Of a stretch of 64,000 bases of DNA, positions 27,700-35,905 are shown in pieces. Origin of the DNA: Chitinophaga ginsengisoli (GTDB taxonomy: Bacteria; Bacteroidota; Bacteroidia; Chitinophagales; Chitinophagaceae). The translations under genes and the position numbers were made by a program. Under the pieces are notes generated by a model. That model did not search any database. It was not told the DNA's origin and worked only from the letters and a program-made list of their open reading frames with translations. Where the stretch lies: positions 1 to 64,000 of the forward strand of contig NZ_PYGK01000021.1 in assembly GCF_003014595.1 (NCBI RefSeq), read 5' to 3'. How positions within the stretch are numbered: the first letter of the stretch is position 1; each line of letters begins with the position of its first letter.

Positions 27700-27728
27700 G
27701 CCTCCGCTAATGCGGGGGCTTTTTTTTT
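27700..27728 (+). terminator. Rho-independent terminator of the OmpA-family gene
   Basis: GCCTCCGC (27700-27707) pairs with GCGGGGGC (27712-27719) with one G-U pair and is followed by nine T. Confidence 0.88.
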
Positions 27729-27775
27729 CCGGAAGCTGTCACCTAATCTATGTTGGTTTTCAGATAATGTATTTA

Positions 27776-27836
27776 ACAAACATAGATCGGCTCCAGCGGA
27801 GCCGTTTTGTTTGTAGCCCGGGGTGATAACCCCGGG
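27776..27836. repeat. REP-like double-hairpin element
   Basis: Two palindromes lie back to back. The first is CGGCTCC-AGC-GGAGCCG (27788-27804), enclosed by ACAAAC (27776-27781) and GTTTGT (27809-27814); the second is CCCGGGGT-GATA-ACCCCGGG (27817-27836). The layout (two GC-rich palindromes joined by TTTTGTTTGTAG) resembles repetitive extragenic palindromes known from other genomes, and is separate from the terminator upstream. Confidence 0.65.
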
Positions 27837-27919
27837 TATGCCGATACCCCCTCGCCCCCCGATATCCCCAGGGTAACCCACTACCCCATTGGCACGATTT
27901 TGAGGCCCCATCAGGATAT

Positions 27920-28825
27920 ATGGCAGCTAACAATAAAACAATTTATACAGCATTGGCAGCCAATCTGCTGATTGCAGTGATCAAATTTATTTCCGGTGCA
28001 GCTACCAACAGTTCTGCGATGATCTCAGAGGGTGTCCATTCTGTGGTGGACACTACCAACCAGTTCCTGTTACTGTTCGGAATCAGGCGTAGTAAGCGTT
28101 CGCCTGATGAACGGAGACCTTTCGGATATGGAAAGGAAGTATACTTCTGGTCATTTATTGTGTCTATTCTCATCTTTGGTGTGGGTGGCTGTATTTCATT
28201 TTATCAGGGCGTTATTCATATTAAACATCCCCCGGTGCTGGAAGACCCCACCTGGAACTATATCGTACTGGCCTGTTCCCTTTTGTTTGAAGGTACATCG
28301 CTGGTAGTGGCTATCAGGGAATTTGACAAGGTGCGTGGAGAGCAATCCTGGTGGAAGGCCATTCATCGCAGTAAAGACCCCGCAAGTTTTATCGTGTTGT
28401 TTGAAGACAGTGCTGCCGTGACAGGATTGATAGTAGTTGCTATCATGGTATACCTGGGGCATCATTATAACAATCCGTACCTGGATGGGGCAGCGTCACT
28501 AATAGTGGGGATCATTCTCAGTATTGTATCTGTATTACTTGCACGGGAAAGTCACAGCCTGTTGATGGGGGAAGGTATAGCACCCGCTACGCAGCAGCAT
28601 ATCAGGAGTATCGTGGAAAAAGATCCGGCCATTGTGAAAGTACAGCATCAATTTTCTACTTATCAATCGCCGGAAGAAGTGATGTTGTTACTGCTCGTCA
28701 CTTTCAGGGATGACCTGGATACGGAGGATATTAATGAGGCGATTACCCGTATCCGGAAGATGATCAGGGAGGTCTATCCGCTTATTCATTTTATCATCAT
28801 TCAGCCGGAAAAAGCGGACAGGTAA
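27920..28825 (+). CDS. Cation diffusion facilitator (CDF) family transporter
   Basis: A 301-residue inner-membrane transporter exporting divalent metal ions (Zn, Fe, Mn or Co) by proton antiport. N-terminal transmembrane helices with the metal-site region 'SEGVHSVVDTTNQ' (the His and Asp pair of TM2) and 'DGAASLIVG' further on (TM5, Asp), then a cytoplasmic domain about 210-300. The TM5 set is 'EDSAAVTG' followed by 'DGAASL'. It is tail-to-tail with the VanZ-like gene with only one base between the stop codons and no visible terminator. Confidence 0.88.
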   Translation: MAANNKTIYTALAANLLIAVIKFISGAATNSSAMISEGVHSVVDTTNQFLLLFGIRRSKRSPDERRPFGYGKEVYFWSFIVSILIFGVGGCISFYQGVIHIKHPPVLEDPTWNYIVLACSLLFEGTSLVVAIREFDKVRGEQSWWKAIHRSKDPASFIVLFEDSAAVTGLIVVAIMVYLGHHYNNPYLDGAASLIVGIILSIVSVLLARESHSLLMGEGIAPATQQHIRSIVEKDPAIVKVQHQFSTYQSPEEVMLLLLVTFRDDLDTEDINEAITRIRKMIREVYPLIHFIIIQPEKADR

Positions 28826-28826
28826 C

Positions 28827-29207
28827 TTATTTCAGCCACCACTTCCTTACAAGATTAAACGCGATGATACCTGCTATGGCGCCGACAGTATCTGCTGCCA
28901 CATCACTCATGTCGAAGCTGCGGTGAATAGCAACATATTTCTGGATATATTCAATAGCGAGACCATAAAAGGATGCAGAGAGGGCAATGATAGTCAGGGT
29001 GAACTTAGACAGCTCCCTCTTTTGCAGATATACACCAAGGCACAGCAGAAACACTGTTCCACCAAATAGCCCGAAGTGTACGATCTTATCCATATGGATC
29101 TTCTCGAAAAAGGGAGAAGAGGGAATCTTCTCGCCGGGTATCGTACATACATATAGTACCATCAATATCCAGATAGTGGCTGGCAGATAGTATCGAATAA
29201 TTTTCAT
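28827..29207 (-). CDS. VanZ-like family membrane protein
   Basis: A 126-residue integral membrane protein with four hydrophobic segments. The ATG at 29207 is preferred to one 18 bases upstream, since it begins with 'MKIIRYYLPATIWILMVLYV', the typical first helix. The short 'MDKIVHFGLFGG' and 'DMSDVAADTVGAIAG' motifs are VanZ-family hallmarks. Function is unknown; in Gram-positives VanZ confers low-level teicoplanin resistance. It lies 135 bases downstream of gcvH, with a hairpin between. Confidence 0.88.
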   Translation of the reverse strand: MKIIRYYLPATIWILMVLYVCTIPGEKIPSSPFFEKIHMDKIVHFGLFGGTVFLLCLGVYLQKRELSKFTLTIIALSASFYGLAIEYIQKYVAIHRSFDMSDVAADTVGAIAGIIAFNLVRKWWLK

Positions 29208-29236
29208 TGCTGGCACCTGTATCAAGTTTAGTCCGT

Positions 29237-29285
29237 AAAGTTATAAGGTTATAAAGTTGTTGCCAACCTTATAACCTTAAACTTT
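29237..29285. repeat. AT-rich hairpin between gcvH and the VanZ-like gene
   Basis: A 22-base left arm (29237-29258) pairs with a 21-base right arm (29265-29285) with one bulge, around GTTGCC. The arms also contain internal repeats of TTATAAGGTTATAA type. It could be an mRNA stabiliser or attenuator between the two genes. Confidence 0.65.
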
Positions 29286-29342
29286 GCCGGGTTATACCCT
29301 TTTTAACCTTTTATTAAAATATCGTGGGGAGTGATGAGCGGA

Positions 29343-29723
29343 TTATTCGCCAACCAGCGCTTGATAAGCAGCAGCGTCCAGCAGACCTGCTACATCGGCA
29401 GGATTGTTAACGGTCATTTTGATCATCCAACCCTCGCCGTAAGGCTCCTGGTTTACCAGTTCCGGAGAAGCGTCCAGTTCCGGATTGAGCTCGTTGATAG
29501 TACCAGCAACAGGCAGGAACAGGTCAGACACAGTTTTTACAGCTTCTACGGTACCGAATACTTCTTCAGCTCCCAGTGTTTTACCAATAGTAGGAATGTC
29601 TATAAAAACGATATCACCTAATTCACGCTGTGCAAATTCAGTAATACCAATTGTCGCTGTATTACCTTCCAGGAGAACCCATTCATGGTCTTTGGTGTAA
29701 CGCAGGTTTGATGGAAAATTCAT
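29343..29723 (-). CDS. gcvH: Glycine cleavage system H protein
   Basis: The 126-residue lipoyl carrier that shuttles the aminomethyl group between the P, T and L proteins. The lipoylated lysine is in 'VEAVKTVSDLFLP', and the family's end ('GWMIKMTVNNPADVAGLLDAAAYQALV') is present. The P and T proteins are not in the window, which is usual for Bacteroidota. It is probably the first gene of a small transcript with the VanZ-like gene. Confidence 0.96.
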   Translation of the reverse strand: MNFPSNLRYTKDHEWVLLEGNTATIGITEFAQRELGDIVFIDIPTIGKTLGAEEVFGTVEAVKTVSDLFLPVAGTINELNPELDASPELVNQEPYGEGWMIKMTVNNPADVAGLLDAAAYQALVGE

Positions 29724-29779
29724 GGCAAGTTTGATTTTAAGCGGTAAAATTAAGGAAATTCCAGTTGAGAATAGACGTA

Positions 29780-30439
29780 CTAAAAGAAAAGGAATTTATG
29801 TATCAATCTTATTTTCATGGGTACATCTGTTAAAGGACGATCATGCGCATCTGTTTTTTGTGTGGCGATCTTGTCGATCACGTCCATTCCCTTCACTACC
29901 TGTCCGAATATAGTATAACTCTGGTCCAGCTGTGGTGTGCCGCCGATGTTCTTGTAATGTTCCCGCTGATCTACCGGTATCTTACGGCCTCCCAGGCGTG
30001 TCTGTTCCAGTTTGTCCAGTTGTTCGTCTGTCCACTTCTTTCCCTGTACGATATAGAACTGACAGCCGGAACTTGCTTTCGTGGGATTGTTATCACGTGC
30101 AGCCGCCAGTGCGCCTTTTATGTGATAAAGATCCAGCTCGAATTCGGCAGGGATGGTATAATTCACATCGCCGTTGCCTAGCATCGCGCCTGCCTGTGCG
30201 TGTTTTGACTCAGGATCGCCTCCCTGTATCATGAAAGTATTAATAACGCGATGAAAGAGGGTGCTGTCGTAGAAATGCGATTTTACAAGTTTGATGAAAT
30301 TGTCCCTGTGTTGTGGGGTCTGATCATACAGTCTGATGATCATCGTGCCATAAGGTGTGATGATCTTTACTTTGCGGTTCTTCGCCATGACGGTACCAAA
30401 TGAAAGTAATAATACCAGTAGGAGTAGCTGTTTTTTCAT
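29780..30439 (-). CDS. Periplasmic cyclophilin-type peptidyl-prolyl isomerase
   Basis: A 219-residue exported isomerase. Signal peptide 1-19 ('LLLLVLLLSFGTVMA'), then the cyclophilin fold with 'FHRVINTFMIQGGDP' (catalytic Arg and Gln region), 'SSGCQFYIVQG' and 'YTIFGQVVKGMDVIDKIA'. An insertion of ~25 residues ('EQLDKLEQTRLGGRKIPVDQREHYKNIGG' region, Lys/Arg rich) before the last strands is common in the Bacteroidota secreted form. It starts 11 bases after the acetyltransferase gene, suggesting co-transcription. Confidence 0.92.
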   Translation of the reverse strand: MKKQLLLLVLLLSFGTVMAKNRKVKIITPYGTMIIRLYDQTPQHRDNFIKLVKSHFYDSTLFHRVINTFMIQGGDPESKHAQAGAMLGNGDVNYTIPAEFELDLYHIKGALAAARDNNPTKASSGCQFYIVQGKKWTDEQLDKLEQTRLGGRKIPVDQREHYKNIGGTPQLDQSYTIFGQVVKGMDVIDKIATQKTDAHDRPLTDVPMKIRLIHKFLFF

Positions 30440-30450
30440 GCGGGTTGGGT

Positions 30451-30978
30451 TTATGATAGATGTTTTTTCATGAGCCAGTCTGTATCAGCCTGGTTGCCGA
30501 TATGGAAGAAATGTTCTCCGAACTTTTCGAATCCCTGTTGCTGATAGAAACGGATAGCCTTGTGGTTATGTTCCCAAACGCCGAGCCAGATTGTTGAGAT
30601 CGCGTTTTCTGCAGCAATCCGGTAACTGTGCTCAATGAGCTGTTTTCCCAGTCCCAGGCCCTGGAACTGCTTTAGTACATATATTCTCTCCACTTCCATC
30701 ACAGGCGCGGGCAGTGGGCCATCATTGTCCGGTTGTTTGTACAGATTTAACTTCAGATAGCCGGCCGCTACATCCTGTTGCCAGAGTATAAAGAAAAGCG
30801 CGTCGGGACTGGTCATTTCTTCAGCCAGTACTTCCGGGCTTTTCTTATCATGCAGAAAGGTGGCGAGATCTTCCGGGGTATAAACGTCTTTAAAAGTTTC
30901 CGTGAAGGTCTGCTGTTCCAGTTGTACCAGTGTAGCCAGCTGGTTGGGTGTGATGGGGGTGATATGGTGTAAGGACAT
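30451..30978 (-). CDS. GNAT-family N-acetyltransferase
   Basis: A 175-residue acyl-CoA transferase. The coenzyme A binding loop is 'LKQFQGLGLGKQLIEH' (R/Q-x-x-G-x-G/A pattern) after the strand 'EVERIYVL', followed by 'IWLGVWEHNHKAIRFYQQQGFE', as in spermidine/protein acetyltransferases. The target is unknown. It probably shares a transcript with the downstream cyclophilin and the upstream 113-residue protein (41-base gap). Confidence 0.9.
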   Translation of the reverse strand: MSLHHITPITPNQLATLVQLEQQTFTETFKDVYTPEDLATFLHDKKSPEVLAEEMTSPDALFFILWQQDVAAGYLKLNLYKQPDNDGPLPAPVMEVERIYVLKQFQGLGLGKQLIEHSYRIAAENAISTIWLGVWEHNHKAIRFYQQQGFEKFGEHFFHIGNQADTDWLMKKHLS

Positions 30979-31019
30979 TTTGCTTATCCGGTTTAGTCAG
31001 AAGGGAAAGAGGAGCGCTG

Positions 31020-31361
31020 TCAGCGCCCCTCAAGATCGTCAAAGTAGGCGATGATATGTTCCTGCAGGAATCTTTCCTGCTCCATCATATTCATTTTAGG
31101 AACGGGTTGTGCCTCTTTAAAGTGAGGCCAGCCATCCTTATCATAGCCTTCCAGTTCAAAATAACCACTCTGGCTGAGCAGTGTACAGGTGGCCACATGC
31201 ATGAGGTCCTGTTTCTGCTCTTTGGTGAATTTCTTTTTCATGTGGCCCAGCTCCTGGATGCCTATTAAAAAGAGTATTGCTTCCATGTTCGGTTTCTTTC
31301 CGAAACGTTCAGTCAGCATTTCCTCCACCCGTTTCCATTGCTGCGCGAATTCTTCCTGCAT
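31020..31361 (-). CDS. Conserved hypothetical protein
   Basis: A 113-residue cytoplasmic protein without signal peptide or membrane segment, predicted to be mainly helical. The features 'FGKKPNMEAILFLIGIQELG' and 'GYFELEGYDKDGWPHF' look like those of a small conserved Bacteroidota family of unknown function. A TACATTTG element lies about 47 bases before its ATG on the minus strand, so it likely heads the transcript with GNAT and cyclophilin. Confidence 0.75.
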   Translation of the reverse strand: MQEEFAQQWKRVEEMLTERFGKKPNMEAILFLIGIQELGHMKKKFTKEQKQDLMHVATCTLLSQSGYFELEGYDKDGWPHFKEAQPVPKMNMMEQERFLQEHIIAYFDDLEGR

Positions 31362-31673
31362 CTTCTAAATATTTAATTATGAGCTCCGTATGGAGAAGTT
31401 ACGTTTGCAAATGTACGTTATAAAAAAAGATGATATAAATATGCTCAGGCTTTATTAATTTGGACGGATGAGTTAGTGAGACTTATGAATGACCATTTTC
31501 TGATATAAGGAAAACCTGAAAAACCGCAGTTCCCTGATAATCATGAACGTAATTCGTAATTTGTCATTTATAATGTTATTATTAACAGCATTTTAACGGG
31601 CAGATCCTGCGCTGGGCGTAAGGTATTACCGGCGGAATGTTTACTTTAGCAAACTTGTAAATAATAAATAAGC
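31362..31673. other. Divergent intergenic region before the MoxR operon
   Basis: 312 bases, AT-rich, no gene seen. It holds the minus-strand -7 element at 31408-31415 and presumably the moxR promoter in its right half ('TACTTTAG' at about 31642 is a weak candidate). Confidence 0.5.
31408..31415 (-). promoter_or_regulatory. Candidate -7 element for the hypothetical/GNAT/cyclophilin transcript
   Basis: On the minus strand this reads TACATTTG, a full TAnnTTTG match, 46 bases upstream of the ATG at 31361. Confidence 0.45.
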
Positions 31674-32672
31674 ATGGAGAATACTTCGGATATCCGTCAA
31701 TTGAACGAAAAGATCCATCAGGCCAGCGCATTTGTGGACCTGTTGAACCTGGAACTCGGTAAGGTGATCGTTGGTCAGCGTTACATGGTAGAAAGGTTGC
31801 TTATCGGCCTGCTGGCAGGTGGTCACGTACTGCTGGAAGGGGTGCCCGGTCTGGCAAAAACATTGTCCATTAAATCCCTGTCATCTGCTATTAATGCGAA
31901 ATTCAGCCGTATACAGTTCACACCGGACCTGTTGCCGGCCGACGTGGTAGGTACGATGATATATAACCAGCAAAAGAATGAGTTTGTGGTGCGTCGTGGT
32001 CCGATCTTCGCCAATTTTATCCTGGCGGATGAGATCAACCGTGCCCCGGCAAAGGTGCAGAGTGCCCTGCTGGAAGCGATGCAGGAAAGACAGATCACCA
32101 TCGGCGATACTACTTTCAAACTGGATGATCCGTTCCTGGTACTGGCTACCCAGAACCCGATCGAGCAGGAAGGTACCTACATGCTGCCTGAAGCGCAGGT
32201 AGACCGTTTTATGCTGAAAGTAACGATCGGTTATCCTACGAAAGAAGAAGAACTGCACATCATCCGTCAGAACCTGAATCCTCAGGCTACTGCGACCATC
32301 AACCCGGTAGTACAGCCTTCAGATATTATAACTGCGCGTAAACTGGTACGTGAAGTGTATATGGACGAAAAGATAGAACGGTATATCCTTGATATCGTTT
32401 TCGCCACCCGTAATCCTGAAGATTACAAACTGCAGAAACTGAAACCACTGATCTCTTATGGTGGTTCACCAAGGGCAAGTATCAGTCTCGCCATGGCAGC
32501 TAAAGCATATGCATTCACTAAACGCAGAGGATATGTGATCCCTGAAGATGTACGCAGCATCTGCTTTGATGTAATGCGTCACCGTGTGGGTCTGACCTAC
32601 GAAGCGGAAGCTGAGAATGTAACCAGCGAGAACATTCTGAGCGAGATCCTGAATGCAGTAGAAGTACCTTGA
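31674..32672 (+). CDS. MoxR-family AAA+ ATPase
   Basis: A 332-residue chaperone-like ATPase; MoxR proteins act with VWA-domain partners in metal-centre assembly or stress tolerance. The Walker A 'GVPGLAKT', Walker B 'LADEINRAPAKVQSALLEAMQE', sensor 1 'LATQNPIEQEGTY' and sensor 2 region 'SPRASISL' are all intact. It begins a same-strand run with the DUF58, BatD-like and VWA genes (gaps of 51, 26 and 41 bases), the standard Bacteroidota 'Bat' layout. Confidence 0.95.
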   Translation: MENTSDIRQLNEKIHQASAFVDLLNLELGKVIVGQRYMVERLLIGLLAGGHVLLEGVPGLAKTLSIKSLSSAINAKFSRIQFTPDLLPADVVGTMIYNQQKNEFVVRRGPIFANFILADEINRAPAKVQSALLEAMQERQITIGDTTFKLDDPFLVLATQNPIEQEGTYMLPEAQVDRFMLKVTIGYPTKEEELHIIRQNLNPQATATINPVVQPSDIITARKLVREVYMDEKIERYILDIVFATRNPEDYKLQKLKPLISYGGSPRASISLAMAAKAYAFTKRRGYVIPEDVRSICFDVMRHRVGLTYEAEAENVTSENILSEILNAVEVP

Positions 32673-32723
32673 TAGGTGCTGTGTGACAGCGATGTGAATC
32701 ATTATTCATTTTAATCATTACCG

Positions 32724-33587
32724 GTGGATACTGCAGAAATACTAAAAAGAGTAAGGCGACTGGAAATAAAGACCAGGGGCCTCTCCAATCATATATTCTC
32801 AGGGGAATATCACAGTGCATTCAAAGGCCGTGGTATGTCTTTCAGTGAAGTAAGGGAATACCAGTTCGGAGATGATATCCGGTCTATTGACTGGAACGTG
32901 ACAGCGCGTTTCAATCACCCGTTCGTAAAGGTATTCGAAGAGGAACGTGAGCTGACGGTGATGTTAATGGTGGATGTGAGTGAAAGTTCCGTCTTTGGTA
33001 CCGCCAGGCAGAACAAACGGAACATGATGACCGAATTGTGTGCCGTACTCGCATTTTCCGCTATCAACAACAACGATAAAGTAGGCGTTATCTTCTTTAG
33101 TGATGGCGTAGAAAAATACATCCCGCCTAAGAAAGGTAAATCGCATATCCTGTTCATCATCCGTGAACTGATCTCTTTCGAACCTAAACGCAAAGGCACC
33201 AATATCAAAGAGACACTTCGTTTCTTCAACAACGCCAACAAGAAAAGGAGCATCGTGTTCCTGATGAGTGACTTCTTAACAGGTAGTTACCAGGATGCAC
33301 TGAACATTGCATCCAAACGGCATGATATGGTGGGCGTTCACATTTACGATCAGCGTGATAAGGAATTGCCTTCTGTTGGCCTGATCCAGATGAATGACCT
33401 GGAAACAGGTGATCGTCAGTGGGTGGATTCTTCTGATAAGAAAGTGCAGCAGTATTATACACAGCAGTTCCATCAGCATGTACAATATTGCCGTAACTCT
33501 TTCAAGAAAAGTGGGGCAGAGCTTATCAGCATACGTACGGATGAAGATTATGTAAAAGCCTTACAATCCTTTTTCGTAAACAGGTGA
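32724..33587 (+). CDS. DUF58 / VWA-like protein (Bat operon)
   Basis: A 287-residue cytoplasmic protein. The start is GTG at 32724; no in-frame ATG precedes it. The DUF58 signature is 'FSEVREYQFGDDIRSIDWNVTAR'. The following von Willebrand-like fold has the metal-site motif 'VDVSESS' (D-x-S-x-S). It is the usual second gene after moxR and probably binds the ATPase. Confidence 0.93.
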   Translation: MDTAEILKRVRRLEIKTRGLSNHIFSGEYHSAFKGRGMSFSEVREYQFGDDIRSIDWNVTARFNHPFVKVFEEERELTVMLMVDVSESSVFGTARQNKRNMMTELCAVLAFSAINNNDKVGVIFFSDGVEKYIPPKKGKSHILFIIRELISFEPKRKGTNIKETLRFFNNANKKRSIVFLMSDFLTGSYQDALNIASKRHDMVGVHIYDQRDKELPSVGLIQMNDLETGDRQWVDSSDKKVQQYYTQQFHQHVQYCRNSFKKSGAELISIRTDEDYVKALQSFFVNR

Positions 33588-33613
33588 TAGTTTAAAGCTG
33601 AGCAAGTACTAAT

Positions 33614-34603
33614 ATGGTTAAACCTATTATAGTTAAACGTCTTATTTTCTTTTTCCTGCTGGGATTCGTACTGGCGCCTTTCATCTCTTCTGCACAACAA
33701 CAGATAGATGTAAAAGCGCAGGCAGATACTGACAGGATACGTCTAGGGGAGCAGGTAAAATTACACCTGTCTGCCAGCATGCCGCCGCAAGGCATGAATG
33801 TGGTATTCCCGCAGATCCCGGATTCCTTCGGACATTTTGAGGTAGTACGCCGTTCCCCGCTGGATACCACCGCGCAAGGTAATACGAAGCTGTTGGGTCA
33901 GACCATTGTGCTGACCAGTTTTGATTCCGGCCGCTGGGATATTCCGGCACTGCGTTTCGACCTGGTGAGCGGTGGCAATATTACTGATTCCGCTTTCACA
34001 GGGCCACTCAGCATCGATGTAAACACTGTTGAAGTCGATACTACAAAAGCTTTTAAGCCTATTAAAGGCGTACGTACTGTTGGTTGGAGCTTCTGGGATT
34101 ACTGGCTGTATTTTGCTATTGGTATTACAGTCGCGCTGGTAGGCGTAGGACTGTTCGTGTATTTCCGCAGCAGGCCGAAAAAGGTAGTTCCTCCTCCTGT
34201 AGTGGCTGTGGTGCCGCCTTACGAAATAGCATTGCAACAGTTGGAGCAGCTGAAATCGGAGAAGGTTTGGCAGTCAGGAAATATCAAACAGTATTATACC
34301 CGGCTTACCGATATTCTGCGTACTTATTTTGAGCACCAGTTTAACATTCCGGCGCTCGAACAGACATCAGAAGAGTTATTGCAACATATCAAGCCTGTCA
34401 CCATTCTGAATCAGCAGCGTGATAAATTACGCGCGCTGTTAAGTCTGGCCGATCTGGCGAAGTTTGCGAAAATGACGCCATCTCCGGAAGAGCATGAAGG
34501 CGCTATGCAGCATGCACAGGAAATAGTGGCATGGACGAAGCCTGCAGTGGAAAAAGCTGTAGCCGCCGAAGCCGGAAAAGAAGAAACAAAGCAGTCTGCG
34601 TAA
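33614..34603 (+). CDS. BatD-like membrane protein
   Basis: A 329-residue protein with an N-terminal signal peptide (1-27), a periplasmic beta-sandwich domain (about 30-150), one transmembrane segment (about 162-185) and a cytoplasmic helical tail rich in Gln/Glu. The order matches short BatD/DUF4381-type proteins of Bat operons, although it is shorter than classical BatD. It lies between the DUF58 and VWA genes, which supports a scaffold role. Coding is convincing, the name less so. Confidence 0.8.
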   Translation: MVKPIIVKRLIFFFLLGFVLAPFISSAQQQIDVKAQADTDRIRLGEQVKLHLSASMPPQGMNVVFPQIPDSFGHFEVVRRSPLDTTAQGNTKLLGQTIVLTSFDSGRWDIPALRFDLVSGGNITDSAFTGPLSIDVNTVEVDTTKAFKPIKGVRTVGWSFWDYWLYFAIGITVALVGVGLFVYFRSRPKKVVPPPVVAVVPPYEIALQQLEQLKSEKVWQSGNIKQYYTRLTDILRTYFEHQFNIPALEQTSEELLQHIKPVTILNQQRDKLRALLSLADLAKFAKMTPSPEEHEGAMQHAQEIVAWTKPAVEKAVAAEAGKEETKQSA

Positions 34604-34644
34604 GTAGGTCGCTCCTCCTTCAAAAGAGAAATTATTATTAATAA

Positions 34645-35655
34645 ATGGATTTTTCGATCTGGAAAAGTATTGAATTTGCCCACCCAGCCTTCTTCGGGCT
34701 ACTGGCGCTGATACCGGTAATGATCTACTGGTACATCGCCCGGCAGCAGCGCCGGCAGGCAGCCATGGAAATGTCTTCCCTGCAGGGATTGAAAGGATTA
34801 CCTGTTTCGTGGAAGGTGACCATGCGTCCCGTATTACTGGTACTGCGCCTCCTGGCTTTTACTGCACTGGTAGTAGCGCTGGCCAGACCGCAAACAAGCA
34901 ATACCTCTGAAAGCATCGATAGTGAAGGGATAGACATCGTGATGGCAATCGACATTTCAGGTAGTATGCTGGCACAGGACCTGCAGCCAGACAGGCTGGA
35001 GGCTGCAAAGAAAGTAGCGATGAATTTTGTGGACAGCCGTATCAGCGACCGTATTGGTCTGGTGATCTTCTCAGGAGAGAGCTTTACACAATGCCCCATC
35101 ACAACAGATCATGGCGTACTGAAAAATCAGATCGCACTGGTAAAGAGTGGTATGCTGCAGGACGGTACTGCTATTGGTATGGGACTAGCTACTTCTGTAG
35201 ACCGCTTACGTACCAGCAAGGCGAAGAGTAAAGTGATCATCCTCCTGACAGATGGTGTGAACAATACAGGTCTGATAGATCCGCTCACAGCACTGGAAAT
35301 CAGCAAGGCATTTAAGATCCGCGTATATACGATCGGCGTGGGTACGGTAGGAAAGGCGCCTTTCCCGATGACTATGCCTGACGGTTCTATACAGATGCAG
35401 ATGCAGGATGTACAGCTGGATGAGCCACTGATGAAAAAGATATCTGCTGAAACAGGCGGTAAATATTTCAGGGCTACCAACAACAAAGAACTGGAAAATA
35501 TCTACGGTGAGATCGATAAACTGGAGAAAACGAAAGTAGAGATCACTTCCTATAAACGTTTTGCAGAACATTTCTTCCCGCTGGCGATGCTGGCACTGGC
35601 ATGTATACTACTGGAAGTGGTGCTGAGATATACAGCTTTCAGAAGTCTGCCGTAA
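34645..35655 (+). CDS. batA: VWA-domain membrane protein (BatA-type)
   Basis: A 336-residue inner-membrane protein: two transmembrane helices near the N-terminus (about 10-30 and 55-75), a von Willebrand A domain (about 90-300) with the full metal site ('AIDISGSM', then 'DGTAIGMGL' and 'LLTDGVNNTG'), and a final transmembrane helix (about 312-332). This is the BatA layout; aerotolerance was proposed for Bacteroides fragilis Bat proteins. It is the last gene before a terminator, so BatB, BatC and BatE are missing here. Confidence 0.9.
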   Translation: MDFSIWKSIEFAHPAFFGLLALIPVMIYWYIARQQRRQAAMEMSSLQGLKGLPVSWKVTMRPVLLVLRLLAFTALVVALARPQTSNTSESIDSEGIDIVMAIDISGSMLAQDLQPDRLEAAKKVAMNFVDSRISDRIGLVIFSGESFTQCPITTDHGVLKNQIALVKSGMLQDGTAIGMGLATSVDRLRTSKAKSKVIILLTDGVNNTGLIDPLTALEISKAFKIRVYTIGVGTVGKAPFPMTMPDGSIQMQMQDVQLDEPLMKKISAETGGKYFRATNNKELENIYGEIDKLEKTKVEITSYKRFAEHFFPLAMLALACILLEVVLRYTAFRSLP

Positions 35656-35666
35656 AATAATTACAT

Positions 35667-35714
35667 AAAAAAAGCAGGCCCCGGAGAATTTTTTTCCCGG
35701 GGCCTGCTTTTTTT
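35667..35714 (+). terminator. Terminator of the MoxR/Bat operon
   Basis: GCAGGCCCCGG (35674-35684) pairs with CCGGGGCCTGC (35697-35707), flanked by an A-run and a T-run, 12 bases past the last stop codon. Confidence 0.9.
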
Positions 35715-35905
35715 ATCTATCCTACACAGCCGCGCCACTGGCGGGCTAATCGCCGCGAATGATCTCGTTGGCTGATTTCATGATTATCATACTGCGCTAT
35801 GACCATGTAGCCTCTGAAGGAGCTGAGCCACGCGACTTCTCTGTAAGTGTTCAACTGATCCGAAAAACCCCCTAACTTTACAGCCTGAATCACTAAAAAG
35901 AGAAT

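Noticed and set aside
27573..27911. 112-codon minus-strand frame over the OmpA 3' end and double hairpin
   Set aside because: It runs antisense to a clear gene and through a terminator and palindromes.
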